From UBA6065 sp038063975 (lineage in GTDB: Bacteria > Patescibacteriota > Minisyncoccia > Phycocordibacterales > UBA6065), in NCBI GenBank assembly GCA_038063975.1, contig JBBTTY010000025.1, positions 1 through 25,300 of the forward strand: DNA of 25,300 nt, read 5' to 3'. The notes below the pieces were generated by a model. That model ran no database searches, was not told the DNA's origin, and saw only the letters and a program-made list of their open reading frames with translations. A program made the position numbers and the translations under genes. Positions 1 to 7,363 of the stretch are shown one piece after another (the stretch's first letter is position 1; every line of letters starts with the position of its first letter).

Positions 1-303
1 ACAAATGAAAAAGTAAGGGCGGCGGGCGAAATAGAATCCGCTTTTTCTCGTCTGCTTGTCATTATGGAGAATTATCCACAATTAAAGTCCTCGGAAAATG
101 TTTTGACTTTGCAGTCTCAAATAGAAGGCACAGAAAATCGCATATCGGTCGAACGTGGTAGATTCAATGACAGCGTACGCGGATACAATTTACTCGTCAG
201 TCGTTTTCCGAGCGCTCTGGTGGCAAAACTCTTTAGTTACTCATCAAAGCCTTATTTTCAATCAGTTGAACAGGCGGATGAGGCTCCGAAAGTAGAGTTT
301 TAA
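1..303 (+). CDS. lemA: LemA family protein, C-terminal part (5' truncated by window edge)
   Basis: Frame 1 is open from base 1 to a TAA at 301-303, giving the last 100 residues of a LemA protein. Recognisable family landmarks are the helix with 'SRLLVIMENYPQLKSS', the 'GTENRISVERGRFND' stretch, the 'VRGYNLLVSRFPSALVAKLF' run and the terminal 'PKVEF'. LemA proteins are membrane-anchored with an N-terminal transmembrane helix and a long helical bundle outside; the anchor lies upstream of this window. Their biochemical role is not settled. The gene is followed by a TPM-domain gene, a pairing often seen in bacteria, which suggests a shared envelope function and probably one transcript. The left arm of a palindromic element begins 2 nt after the stop codon. 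Confidence 0.9.
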   Translation, partial: TNEKVRAAGEIESAFSRLLVIMENYPQLKSSENVLTLQSQIEGTENRISVERGRFNDSVRGYNLLVSRFPSALVAKLFSYSSKPYFQSVEQADEAPKVEF

Positions 304-305
304 AT

Positions 306-497
306 AAAATATGGAAAATATGCTCTCTTCGAAGAACGAGAAGGATGTTCTTGTGGAGTACGGAAATTTTTCTACTGAAAAATTTCCTCGTTTCCGGCGC
401 CAGTCGCGCCTCCAAAGCCTCCACGCAAATATCCTTCTCGTTTTACACAGAGACTCGTGCCTGCGGAGGTTCTCATCGGGCATATTTTCCATATTTT
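306..497. repeat. Palindromic element E1, outer unit (type B core, 18-bp perfect arms) with a type A element nested inside
   Basis: Positions 306-323 and 480-497 are perfect 18-bp reverse complements (the left arm ends ATATGC). Inside the right arm lies CCTGCGGAGGTTCTC at 460-474, identical over 15 nt to 10742-10756 in element E3. The middle (335-442) is itself a complete second palindromic element. The right arm lies inside the signal-peptide coding region of the TPM gene, and the left arm begins just after the lemA stop. I do not recognise this repeat from any named family. Confidence 0.8.
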
Positions 498-1345
498 TGC
501 TGTCTATAATTTTACTTATTTCTCTGGCCTTTCCTGTTTCGGCGTATCAGAGTCCTGGAAAGCCTTCTGGTTTTGTAAATGATTTTGCTAATGTATTTTC
601 GATTGATCAAAAAACGTCTCTGGAAGCAAAGTTTTCTTCTTTGGAAAAAGAAACGAGCATAGAGGTTTCTGTTGTCACCATACCTCTGCTCGGCGATGAG
701 ACGATAGAAACCTATTCAGGAAAGTTATTTGAAGAGTGGAGCATAGGCAAAGCAAATCAAGACAACGGTCTGCTTATTCTCGTTTCGCCGAGTGATAGAC
801 AGGTGCGCATAGAGGTCGGTTATGGCCTCGAGCCTGTGATTACAGACGCTGTTTCTTCCGCTATCATGCGCAATGTCATGATTCCGGCTTTTAAAAGCAA
901 TGATTATTTCAGGGGTATAAACTCTGCTACGGACCTCATCATAGGACTCATAAAAAGCGATCCGGAAACAGAGCAATATATCGAATCAAATACAGAAAAT
1001 AAAAGGAAGGTAGACGTATCAGAGCTTTTATTTTTTGTTCTCATCATAGCTTTTCAGTTCATTCCTGTAATCATATACAGCAAATCGTGGTGGCTCGGTG
1101 GCGTCATAGGATTTTTGCTCGGTCTGCTCCTATTCTATTCTTTCATTGCTGGTGTGATAATCGCGGTTATAGGTCTCATACTCGACTACTTTCTCTCTAA
1201 AAAGTTTGGAGGCAAGCGTCCGCCGGGAGGTCATAACGGTGTCTGGTTTGGTGGATTCGGAGGTGGACGAGGATCGGGTGGTGGAGGTTTTGGCGGATTC
1301 GGTGGAGGTTCTTTTGGTGGTGGTGGTTCGTCTGGACGTTGGTAA
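311..1345 (+). CDS. TPM domain (YgcG-type) membrane protein with Gly-rich tail
   Basis: From the first in-frame ATG (311) this is 344 aa. Residues 1 to about 62 are encoded by palindromic element E1. A hydrophobic signal segment follows (about 58-78, ending 'FPVSA'), then a TPM domain (about 85-205, with 'VNDFANVF' near its start and 'GYGLEPVITD'), two or three membrane spans (about 225-290) and a tail rich in Gly-Gly-Phe (about 300-344). TPM domains occur in thylakoid TLP18.3 and in YgcG-like envelope proteins; some have acid phosphatase activity. It follows lemA, a frequent partner. The true start is uncertain: no ATG lies between the element and the signal segment, only CTG or TTG codons (TTG at 497), and the Arg pair that would form a signal n-region is encoded by the element. 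Domain call good, start poor. Confidence 0.85.
   Translation: MENMLSSKNEKDVLVEYGNFSTEKFPRFRRQSRLQSLHANILLVLHRDSCLRRFSSGIFSIFLLSIILLISLAFPVSAYQSPGKPSGFVNDFANVFSIDQKTSLEAKFSSLEKETSIEVSVVTIPLLGDETIETYSGKLFEEWSIGKANQDNGLLILVSPSDRQVRIEVGYGLEPVITDAVSSAIMRNVMIPAFKSNDYFRGINSATDLIIGLIKSDPETEQYIESNTENKRKVDVSELLFFVLIIAFQFIPVIIYSKSWWLGGVIGFLLGLLLFYSFIAGVIIAVIGLILDYFLSKKFGGKRPPGGHNGVWFGGFGGGRGSGGGGFGGFGGGSFGGGGSSGRW
335..442. repeat. Palindromic element, type A copy 1 (nested in E1)
   Basis: Outer arms 335-346 and 431-442 are perfect 12-bp reverse complements. Next come the core words GTTCTTGTGGAG (347-358) and CTCCACGCAAA (419-429), which recur exactly in the copy at 20806-20928. Between them an 11-bp perfect hairpin (362-372 with 377-387, loop TACT) sits where the other copy has a hairpin of different sequence. 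So core words are conserved while both stems vary but stay paired. Confidence 0.8.
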
Positions 1346-1358
1346 AATTTGGAAAAAT

Positions 1359-1387
1359 TTGGAGAATGACAGAAAATCAAGTATAAA
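1359..1387 (+). promoter_or_regulatory. Promoter for tRNA-Ser
   Basis: A -35-like TTGGAG (1359-1364) and a -10-like TATAAA (1382-1387) are separated by 17 bp. The predicted start is a few bases before the mature tRNA at 1399. Prediction by eye only. Confidence 0.5.
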
Positions 1388-1398
1388 GAGAGCGCCTA

Positions 1399-1486
1399 GG
1401 AGGGTTCGCATAGTGGTCTAGTGCACATGCTTGGAAAGCATGTGTGGGGAAACCCACCAGGAGTTCGAATCTCCTACCCTCCGCCA
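1399..1486 (+). tRNA. tRNA-Ser (anticodon GGA), CCA encoded
   Basis: Acceptor strands GGAGGGT (1399-1405) and ACCCTCC (1476-1482) pair fully. The discriminator is G1483 and CCA is encoded at 1484-1486. The anticodon loop TTGGAAA carries GGA at 1433-1435. A long variable arm (class II tRNA) and the T-loop GTTCGAAT are both present, as expected for serine. It decodes UCC and UCU. Confidence 0.95.
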
Positions 1487-1496
1487 GAAAACCCTT

Positions 1497-4400
1497 TTAT
1501 CTGAATAAATTGGCGAACGCTCTGCCGACTTGGGCCAACAACAAGTCAGATTCCTTTTGTTGAAAGTAGCTATAATAAGCTTTTTGTTTAGATATGTTTT
1601 TTGCCAAGTTACAAGCTGCGCCGGTCCAACTGCCTCCTATTTGCGAACAATATAATGAGGCGCTTGGCGGTGTGTATGTTCCGCTACCAGAAGGCGGTGT
1701 ATAAGTTCCACCACCACCCGAAGGCGCAGTATAAGTTCCCGAAGTGTCCGAAGGAGTCGAACTTACGCACGCTGTGCCGTTCCAATACTGTCCAGAGGAA
1801 CAGGCAGTACCACTGCTAGATGGCATAGTAGTGTTACTAGACGGCATAGTATTGCTCTGACACGCTGTGCCATTCCAGTAATGATCGGTCGAACACTGTC
1901 CAGTTGTAGGTGAACTTGTTACGCATGCTGTACCACTCCAGTATTGTCCGGAAGAACAGCTCGTATTGCCAGTCATATTTGGCATTTGACAATAACTCGT
2001 TGAAGAATTCCATGTGCCACCAGCTTGGGCGCAACCTGCCGATGGATCTGTGCTGGTGGTAGTATTTGCGACGCAAGCTGTGCCATTCCAATATTGCCCA
2101 CTGGAACAAACGGTGCCACTTGTTGAAGACATACAATAACCTGTGCCACCGCTTGGAGGAGTGTACCAATACTGTCCGGGAGGACAGGAAGTGTAGCTAC
2201 GACAGTCGTTCGGACAACTCGTTGTCTCACCACTTTCGCAAATATAGTTTCCGCAGGAAGAAACGGCTGTCGCTTGTTGACACCAACCGTTACTACCGGA
2301 CGTGTTCCAATTACATGTTTGAGAAGCACTGACACAACTTGCTTGGTTAGTGTAGGAACCACAGCCACCACTTCCAGAATTTACGCAGGCCGAACCGTTC
2401 CAATACTGTCCTGACGGACAACTTTGCGGATTACTTGTTGTAGGAGAGCAAGCGTTATTAAACCAATTGCATTCGGGAGTTGCCAGACAAGCTGATTGTG
2501 TCTGGGCACTAGGTGAGCTACAGCCACCGGAAACAGTCGTGGAATTGACACAAGCTGTGCCATTCCAATATTGTGCCATTGGACAAGAAGAAGTATTAGT
2601 TGTCATGCCACGCACGCCTTGGCATTCCATAGAATTATATTCAGAATTAGCTGTGTCATAACAATTTGTTCGGGGTTGGCATTGGCTGGTCGAAGATTTC
2701 CAATATTGGGTGGAATAATTACACGAACCTACAATTGTTGGTGTCTGGGTGACACAAGATCTGCCGTCCCAGTATTGTCCAGAAGGACAGGCTTGTCTCG
2801 CCGTTATGTCGCGGCAACTATAATATACTCCGCATTCGTTGGATCTATAGGTCTCATACTTCTCTTGCTCGGCTGGGCAAGAACTGACGGTTGGCATCAT
2901 TGGACACTTGGTGGTATCGATTGGTCTGTAATTTTCTATGGCAATGCAGGCACCAGAAGTAGGGCATCCTCTAGTATCAGAAGTCTGTTGTCGCATTTGG
3001 CCTTCCGGACATGGTGATGGCATAGAATATGCCGGACAAATAGGAAACGGTTGCGGAACAGGTTGTGGATAATATCTTTCGTAAGTATTGGTTGTGTTTG
3101 CGCAGGCCGTTTTTGCTTTGGCAAAGTCGCCACTACTGATGGCTGCTAAACATTCTGGACTTGGTCCAACTGGTTGCTGCGGCTGATAAGGATATTGAGG
3201 ATTTTGAGGATATTGATTGAATCTGGGATCAGTAAATCTTTCATTTAAGTTATTAAATTTCTGGGCGACTGTACTTTGATCGAAAATCTGGCTTTTAGCT
3301 CCAAAGGCAATACACTCTGCTCCATTTGCCGGCTGGTTGCAATATTTGAAGCATTCTTCCGGTCCCCTGCATCCTCCAGGCCCGGCTATTCCTGCCGATC
3401 TTGAATCTTGATTATATTCGTTTAGCCTCTCTGTCATTCGTTCTCCTTCAGTGATATGACCTTTGATTTCATTGACAATTTTCCGCGCGCCAGGAGAATT
3501 TTTAGCAATTTCCTCTATGCGACTCAATGACTTCTTGGCTCCTTCCAAGCATTGTTTGCTGATATCAGAATTATAAGTATTTTCACAACGTGATGGATCA
3601 AAGCCAATGGATTCGGACATTACTTTGAATATTTCAGATTGATAATCAAATTCTCTACGAAATTCATCAGGCAAAAATTCTCGGCAGGATTCCGGATTGA
3701 AACGACAATCATCGAAATTAACCCCTCGGGCCTTTTGTGAGAAGCTCTCCAGCAGTTTTAAGCCGTCTTCAATTTCTCTTTGAGTTGCATAGCCGTTCTT
3801 CACAGCGAAATTTCCGCAAGCACGGGCCAAACCGAGATTACTTTCCTCAAAAGCTCTGTCGCAGGCGTTTTTAATTGCCCCTTTGCCTATCAATTTTTGA
3901 CCATCCGGCGTCAGTAGCTCCATTTTTTTAATTCCTTCCGTATAGTATTCTTTGATAAGCGTTGTCTGTTGCCGTGCATCTCGCAAATTTTTGACGCCTT
4001 CAGCACCGAAAAATTTTTCGGCTATTCGGTCGCAATCGGTGATTGATTCCGAACCAGACTTTAGACAAACTTGCCCGGCCTGTTCGACATTGATTTTACC
4101 TAATCCTGAATATTCTCCGGCGAGTAAGGAATTTTCAAGATCAAGCATTCGTTCTACTTCTCTAGCTTTTGCATTTTCCTTTGGAATATAATCTCCGACT
4201 AATTTTTCCTTGTTGGACAGATCACTGCTGGCCTTGACGCAGGCAATGAGCTCCTCACGAGATAGATTCTCTGGTGATTTCCGACAAGTTTTCATATCCA
4301 CACCGGCGTCTCTAACCGTATTTATGATTGTTTCAGCAGTGTTCACTGTTTGCCGAGTGACACCCATTGTGCTAGCCAGAGCAGGCTTTTCGCTCAAGAT

Positions 4401-4754
4401 TTTGTTGGCTAGCGCCAAAATTTCTTGGTCGAAATTATCTCCACTTACTGTACGCAATCGTTCCAAAACTTCTGTTTTGAAAGCTACCGCTATTTTTTCT
4501 TGTTCTGGAGTATAAATGTCGTATTTTTGGGCCAGAGTTATGCCTTGCTCTATGTTGGCATCAAATTTTTCGGCGCATTGAGCTGTGGTTTGACAACCTA
4601 AATCTCTGGCCAATGAAGTGAGTTCCTGTGGAATATCAGTAGTAGCAGTTGTTTCAGTGATGGTTTCGGTTTGAGCCAAAACAACGCTCGACATCAATGC
4701 CAGTCCCAGCCCCATAACTAGCCCTGAAAAAGTTATTCTTTTAGTTAAGTTCAT
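1497..4754 (-). CDS. Large secreted Cys-rich repeat protein of unknown function
   Basis: The ATG at 4754 gives 1085 aa and begins directly with a signal peptide (residues 1-27, KR n-region, ending 'SSVVLA'); a TTG five codons upstream overlaps the previous gene and is less likely. Residues about 30-450 are mostly helical with scattered Cys. Around 455-480 is a Cys motif 'GGCRGPEECFKYC'. A Pro/Gln/Tyr-rich linker follows (about 510-530), then from about 570 to 1040 a chain of Cys-rich units. At least nine resemble 'CSSGQYWNGTACV', mixed with 'CGNYICESGETTSCPNDC' and 'ACLATPECNWFNNAC' units. The C-terminus (about 1050-1085) is a charged helix. Such even, paired Cys suggests disulfide-linked repeats outside the cell, perhaps surface display or adhesion. 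Similar Cys-rich repeats seem common in Parcubacteria, but I know no function. It follows the 86-aa membrane protein gene by 7 nt, so the two are probably co-expressed. Confidence 0.8.
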   Translation of the reverse strand: MNLTKRITFSGLVMGLGLALMSSVVLAQTETITETTATTDIPQELTSLARDLGCQTTAQCAEKFDANIEQGITLAQKYDIYTPEQEKIAVAFKTEVLERLRTVSGDNFDQEILALANKILSEKPALASTMGVTRQTVNTAETIINTVRDAGVDMKTCRKSPENLSREELIACVKASSDLSNKEKLVGDYIPKENAKAREVERMLDLENSLLAGEYSGLGKINVEQAGQVCLKSGSESITDCDRIAEKFFGAEGVKNLRDARQQTTLIKEYYTEGIKKMELLTPDGQKLIGKGAIKNACDRAFEESNLGLARACGNFAVKNGYATQREIEDGLKLLESFSQKARGVNFDDCRFNPESCREFLPDEFRREFDYQSEIFKVMSESIGFDPSRCENTYNSDISKQCLEGAKKSLSRIEEIAKNSPGARKIVNEIKGHITEGERMTERLNEYNQDSRSAGIAGPGGCRGPEECFKYCNQPANGAECIAFGAKSQIFDQSTVAQKFNNLNERFTDPRFNQYPQNPQYPYQPQQPVGPSPECLAAISSGDFAKAKTACANTTNTYERYYPQPVPQPFPICPAYSMPSPCPEGQMRQQTSDTRGCPTSGACIAIENYRPIDTTKCPMMPTVSSCPAEQEKYETYRSNECGVYYSCRDITARQACPSGQYWDGRSCVTQTPTIVGSCNYSTQYWKSSTSQCQPRTNCYDTANSEYNSMECQGVRGMTTNTSSCPMAQYWNGTACVNSTTVSGGCSSPSAQTQSACLATPECNWFNNACSPTTSNPQSCPSGQYWNGSACVNSGSGGCGSYTNQASCVSASQTCNWNTSGSNGWCQQATAVSSCGNYICESGETTSCPNDCRSYTSCPPGQYWYTPPSGGTGYCMSSTSGTVCSSGQYWNGTACVANTTTSTDPSAGCAQAGGTWNSSTSYCQMPNMTGNTSCSSGQYWSGTACVTSSPTTGQCSTDHYWNGTACQSNTMPSSNTTMPSSSGTACSSGQYWNGTACVSSTPSDTSGTYTAPSGGGGTYTPPSGSGTYTPPSASLYCSQIGGSWTGAACNLAKNISKQKAYYSYFQQKESDLLLAQVGRAFANLFR

Positions 4755-4761
4755 TTGGTTT

Positions 4762-5022
4762 TTAATCAAATGGATTTAAAGTCTTCTTGGCTTTTTCAAA
4801 TGGATTGGCTTCAACTCCCTCTAGAGGATTTGCCACTTTAAAAGGATTAGCCTCATCGGTCGCCGCCTTGGCCGCCTTATTGCCAGCCTCTTCTTGCTGG
4901 GCCTTAATATCGGCGACAGCGGTTTCGTACCCTTTATCATATTTTTTGTCGGCGTACCAAAAACCAAGCGCAATTATTACTATCAAAACAATAATCATCT
5001 TTATCCATGTTTTTTTATCCAT
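4762..5022 (-). CDS. Small single-span membrane protein with NPF motifs
   Basis: 86 aa. A short basic N-terminus (MDKKTWIK) precedes one hydrophobic helix (about residues 8-24). A charged segment with Ala/Gln/Glu follows, then a tail with three related motifs, 'EANPFKVANPLEG', 'EANPFEKAK' and a terminal 'LNPFD'. Topology is probably N-in with the tail outside. Its stop is 7 nt before the ATG of the large Cys-rich secreted gene, which suggests a two-gene operon and possibly a partner or assembly role. Family unknown to me. There is no clear Shine-Dalgarno site upstream. A possible -10 (TATAAT on the minus strand, 5067-5072) would give a leader of about 38 nt. Confidence 0.7.
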   Translation of the reverse strand: MDKKTWIKMIIVLIVIIALGFWYADKKYDKGYETAVADIKAQQEEAGNKAAKAATDEANPFKVANPLEGVEANPFEKAKKTLNPFD

Positions 5023-5152
5023 TTGATTTAAAAAAATTTAACCTTTTAATTCAATAAGCATTGTTAATTATATAACTTTTTTTAAAATACCAATAAAAGT
5101 TATCAACAGGTATAGATTTCTCCAAATTTAAGGAAATTGAGCCATAAAGTTG

Positions 5153-5158
5153 TATACT
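5153..5158 (+). promoter_or_regulatory. -10 box, leaderless start of the PH-domain gene
   Basis: TATACT ends 6 nt before the ATG at 5165, so the expected transcription start falls on the A of the start codon. No convincing -35. The interval 5023-5152 upstream is AT-rich and also holds the promoter region of the divergent small membrane protein gene. Confidence 0.5.
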
Positions 5159-5164
5159 GTATTG

Positions 5165-5725
5165 ATGAAAACAGGCGACCTTTCTCCTTTGGTGAACGAC
5201 ACCTACTACAATTTGGGATCAAAAACCTTTTGGTATTTCTTTTCAAAAAATTCTCTGATCAGTTTTGTTTTTCTCATCATAGCGCTCATCATATCCATCT
5301 TTCGCTCATATTTGACAGCCAATCCGGATATGGCAGGTTTTTTGCGCATAGCATCATGGTTTTCTTTTATCGTTGCTATGGTCGCATTTATCATAGCTTT
5401 TATCTCGAGTAAAATGGTCTATAAAAACACAGGTTTTCTCTTGGGAGAAGATGCACTGCTCTTGCGACACGGAATCTTTACAAAAGAAGAATTTGCTGTT
5501 CCATACCGCCAAATTCAAAATATAGAAATAGAGAGGACTGTCGGCGATCAAATAATGGGCATTTCAAAGCTCATTATTCTCACGGCTGGTCATGAAAACG
5601 ACGAAGAAGAAAAGAAAGATGATCCTGAGGGTATAATACCTTCTATAGATCAGCATATAGCAATGTCGCTTCAGACAGAGTTACTAAAACGAACCAATAT
5701 ACAAAAAGTAATTCAGGTGAAATAA
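5165..5725 (+). CDS. Bacterial PH domain (bPH2) membrane protein
   Basis: 186 aa from the ATG at 5165. A TTG five codons upstream (5150) is in frame but overlaps the -10 box, so I prefer the ATG. Two transmembrane helices (about residues 28-46 and 62-84) are followed by a soluble bPH2-type domain: 'KNTGFLLGEDALLLRHGIF' and then 'VPYRQIQNIEIER', the usual 'P..rIQni.i.' signature of this family. The domain has a Lys/Glu/Asp-rich insertion ('HENDEEEKKDDPEG') before its last helix. Family members sit in the inner membrane with the PH fold in the cytoplasm; the substrate is unknown. The PAP2 gene starts 11 nt downstream and is probably co-transcribed. Confidence 0.8.
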   Translation: MKTGDLSPLVNDTYYNLGSKTFWYFFSKNSLISFVFLIIALIISIFRSYLTANPDMAGFLRIASWFSFIVAMVAFIIAFISSKMVYKNTGFLLGEDALLLRHGIFTKEEFAVPYRQIQNIEIERTVGDQIMGISKLIILTAGHENDEEEKKDDPEGIIPSIDQHIAMSLQTELLKRTNIQKVIQVK

Positions 5726-5736
5726 TACAACATCAT

Positions 5737-6312
5737 ATGAATGCCTTTTTTGAAGTTTTTATGTCATCCGTATCTCGCTTGGATGATGTCATTCTCTACG
5801 CCGTACAATCCATCGGTCCGGCTTGGAAAACAACTGCTTGGTTCCTCTCTCATGGTATCGGCTCGTATCCGATCATGGTTGCTGTTCTAGTCGTGGCATT
5901 ACTTCTTATAGAAAAACGCAGAATCGCTTTAGAAATCATAATTATTACCGCTATTTCTTTTGTGGCAATATATTTCGTAAAGGATTACTTTGATGCGCCT
6001 CGGCCATATACAGTAGATAGTGCGGTAATAGCATACGATCACGAAGATAGTCCGGCAATGCCATCACGTCACGCAGTAATGTCCATGGTTATTCTAGGTT
6101 GGCTCGTATTGAAGCATCCAAAAAGCAAAATTCTACTCTACGGCGGGACATTACTCATCCTTCTCATCGGTCTTTCTCGCCTATATCTCGGTGTCCATTA
6201 TCCATCACAGGTCATAGCAGGTTGGCTTTTCGGCATTCTCTTTCTTTATATTTTTTACAGTATAGACAAACGACTCTGGTCGCCCTTCAAAAAAGAAATT
6301 CGGAAGCGGTAA
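5737..6312 (+). CDS. PAP2 superfamily membrane phosphatase
   Basis: 191 aa with about five to six membrane helices. All three PAP2 signature blocks are visible: K82-x6-RP (KDYFDAPRP), P109-S-R-H112, and S147-R-x5-H154. The last block normally ends in Asp four residues after the His (SRx5Hx3D); here that position is Gln158 (HYPSQ). The phosphohistidine nucleophile (H154) and the H112 acid/base are both present, so activity is plausible. Family members remove phosphate from lipid phosphates such as phosphatidic acid or undecaprenyl pyrophosphate. With the PH-domain gene it forms a short envelope operon. It ends 3 nt from the convergent pfkB-family gene, with no terminator hairpin visible between them. 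Confidence 0.85.
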   Translation: MNAFFEVFMSSVSRLDDVILYAVQSIGPAWKTTAWFLSHGIGSYPIMVAVLVVALLLIEKRRIALEIIIITAISFVAIYFVKDYFDAPRPYTVDSAVIAYDHEDSPAMPSRHAVMSMVILGWLVLKHPKSKILLYGGTLLILLIGLSRLYLGVHYPSQVIAGWLFGILFLYIFYSIDKRLWSPFKKEIRKR

Positions 6313-6315
6313 AAA

Positions 6316-7314
6316 TTATATCTTTCTCGGTTTGTAATCTGCGGGAGCTTTGGCGAGCCATTCTCCTATTTGTTTTTGAGTAAGTAGACCTCTCTGGGCA
6401 CCTATGTTCTGAACGACTGAAGCGGAATTAATGAGTGCCCAGCGCAGAGCTTCATCGAGTGTTTTTCCAAGAGCGAAAGCGGTAGTGATAGTAGAAGCAA
6501 ATGCATCACCTGCGCCTGTACGTTCGAGAGGTGGTTTCGGATCAGGATACGGAGGCATGAAATAAGCATTTGTGCCGTCATAGACATATGCGCCTCTAGG
6601 TCCGTCTGTTACAAAGACTGTTTTCGGCCCGATATCGCAAATCATAACCATGAGCTTCTTTATATCTCTCTCATTTGTTTTGAGTATTTTCTGTGCTTCT
6701 TCTCTATTACAGAAAAATAAATCAGAACGGCCATAAAGTCCTCTTAATTTTTCAACTCCAAGGCCCATTTGAAAAGTGCCCGGCTGAAAGGCCACTTTGA
6801 TATCTGGATTTTTTGTCAGCCATTCTATGATGGCCAAATGATATTCATACGAATTGGCACCAAGTGAAGATATATAGACCCATTGCGGATTTTTTGGAAT
6901 GCGAGGTAGGCAATAGGGAAAATCCTGATGTTTTACAAGTATTGTACGCTCGGCATCATACCAGAGGACATAGTGGTAATTTGTCTCCATACCTTTGTGG
7001 ATGGAAATAAATCTCCTATCTACTCTGTCTCTCTTCAATGATTCCAGACATTCTTTGCCGTTTTCATCTGTGCCGACATCTGTCACGAGAGCAGATGATA
7101 GACCGAGTCGTGTAGCTGCTACAGCCGCATTGGCGCTATTGCCGACGGCTCGGACGATAGTAACAGATTCATAAGGAATTTTGTCCCCGAATTTCATGCA
7201 TAATTCACATTTATCACGGTTTACATTGCATGTCACATGAGCTTCTTTTAATTTGATAAAAGCATCGGTGGTAATATCGCCAATGGCCAGCAAATCAATT
7301 TGTTTTAAAAACAT
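6316..7314 (-). CDS. PfkB family carbohydrate kinase
   Basis: 332 aa from the ATG at 7314, chosen because an extended -10 box lies 6 nt upstream; a longer frame starting at 7437 would run into the divergent aldolase gene. Ribokinase-fold landmarks are the N-terminal 'LLAIGDITTDAFI', 'VGNSANAAVAATRLG', and the C-terminal anion-hole/catalytic signature 'RTGAGDAFAS' with the catalytic base at D270. The sugar specificity cannot be read from sequence. An insertion near residues 30-45 carries three Cys (CNVNRDKCELC), possibly a metal site. Its divergent neighbour is a class II fructose-bisphosphate aldolase, so phosphorylation of fructose-6-phosphate or another ketose phosphate is an attractive but unproven role. 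Confidence 0.85.
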   Translation of the reverse strand: MFLKQIDLLAIGDITTDAFIKLKEAHVTCNVNRDKCELCMKFGDKIPYESVTIVRAVGNSANAAVAATRLGLSSALVTDVGTDENGKECLESLKRDRVDRRFISIHKGMETNYHYVLWYDAERTILVKHQDFPYCLPRIPKNPQWVYISSLGANSYEYHLAIIEWLTKNPDIKVAFQPGTFQMGLGVEKLRGLYGRSDLFFCNREEAQKILKTNERDIKKLMVMICDIGPKTVFVTDGPRGAYVYDGTNAYFMPPYPDPKPPLERTGAGDAFASTITTAFALGKTLDEALRWALINSASVVQNIGAQRGLLTQKQIGEWLAKAPADYKPRKI

Positions 7315-7320
7315 ACTTGT

Positions 7321-7329
7321 ATTGTACCA
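7321..7329 (-). promoter_or_regulatory. Extended -10 promoter of the PfkB-family kinase gene
   Basis: Reading the minus strand, TGGTACAAT (TGn plus TACAAT) ends 6 nt before the ATG at 7314, which predicts a leaderless transcript. It lies back to back with the aldolase promoter in a 49-bp divergent spacer. Confidence 0.6.
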
Positions 7330-7348
7330 AAAAGCAAAAATATTTATA

Positions 7349-7357
7349 TGGTAAAAT
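7349..7357 (+). promoter_or_regulatory. Extended -10 promoter of the aldolase operon
   Basis: TGGTAAAAT (TGn plus TAAAAT) ends 6 nt before the ATG at 7364, so transcription should begin on the start codon. No -35 match at the expected distance. Confidence 0.6.
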
Positions 7358-7363
7358 AAACTT

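Noticed and set aside
73..81. Perfect DnaA box TTATCCACA, with another on the minus strand near 3064-3072 and near-matches in intergenic regions, close to gyrB.
   Set aside because: The sites are scattered, mostly inside coding sequence, not clustered, and there is no dnaA, dnaN or AT-rich unwinding region beside them. Not enough for an origin.
306..497. CRISPR array or classical IS/MITE for the palindromic elements.
   Set aside because: There are no regularly spaced direct repeats with spacers, no transposase, no conserved terminal inverted repeats and no clear target-site duplication.
1130..1421. Extra open frames overlapping the Gly-rich end of the TPM gene on both strands.
   Set aside because: They are low-complexity shadows of the Gly-rich coding region with no recognisable protein content.
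1601..3133. Several 60-150 codon frames on both strands across the Cys-rich gene.
   Set aside because: They arise from repeated DNA of the large minus-strand gene, which has a signal peptide and coherent repeats. The shadows have none.
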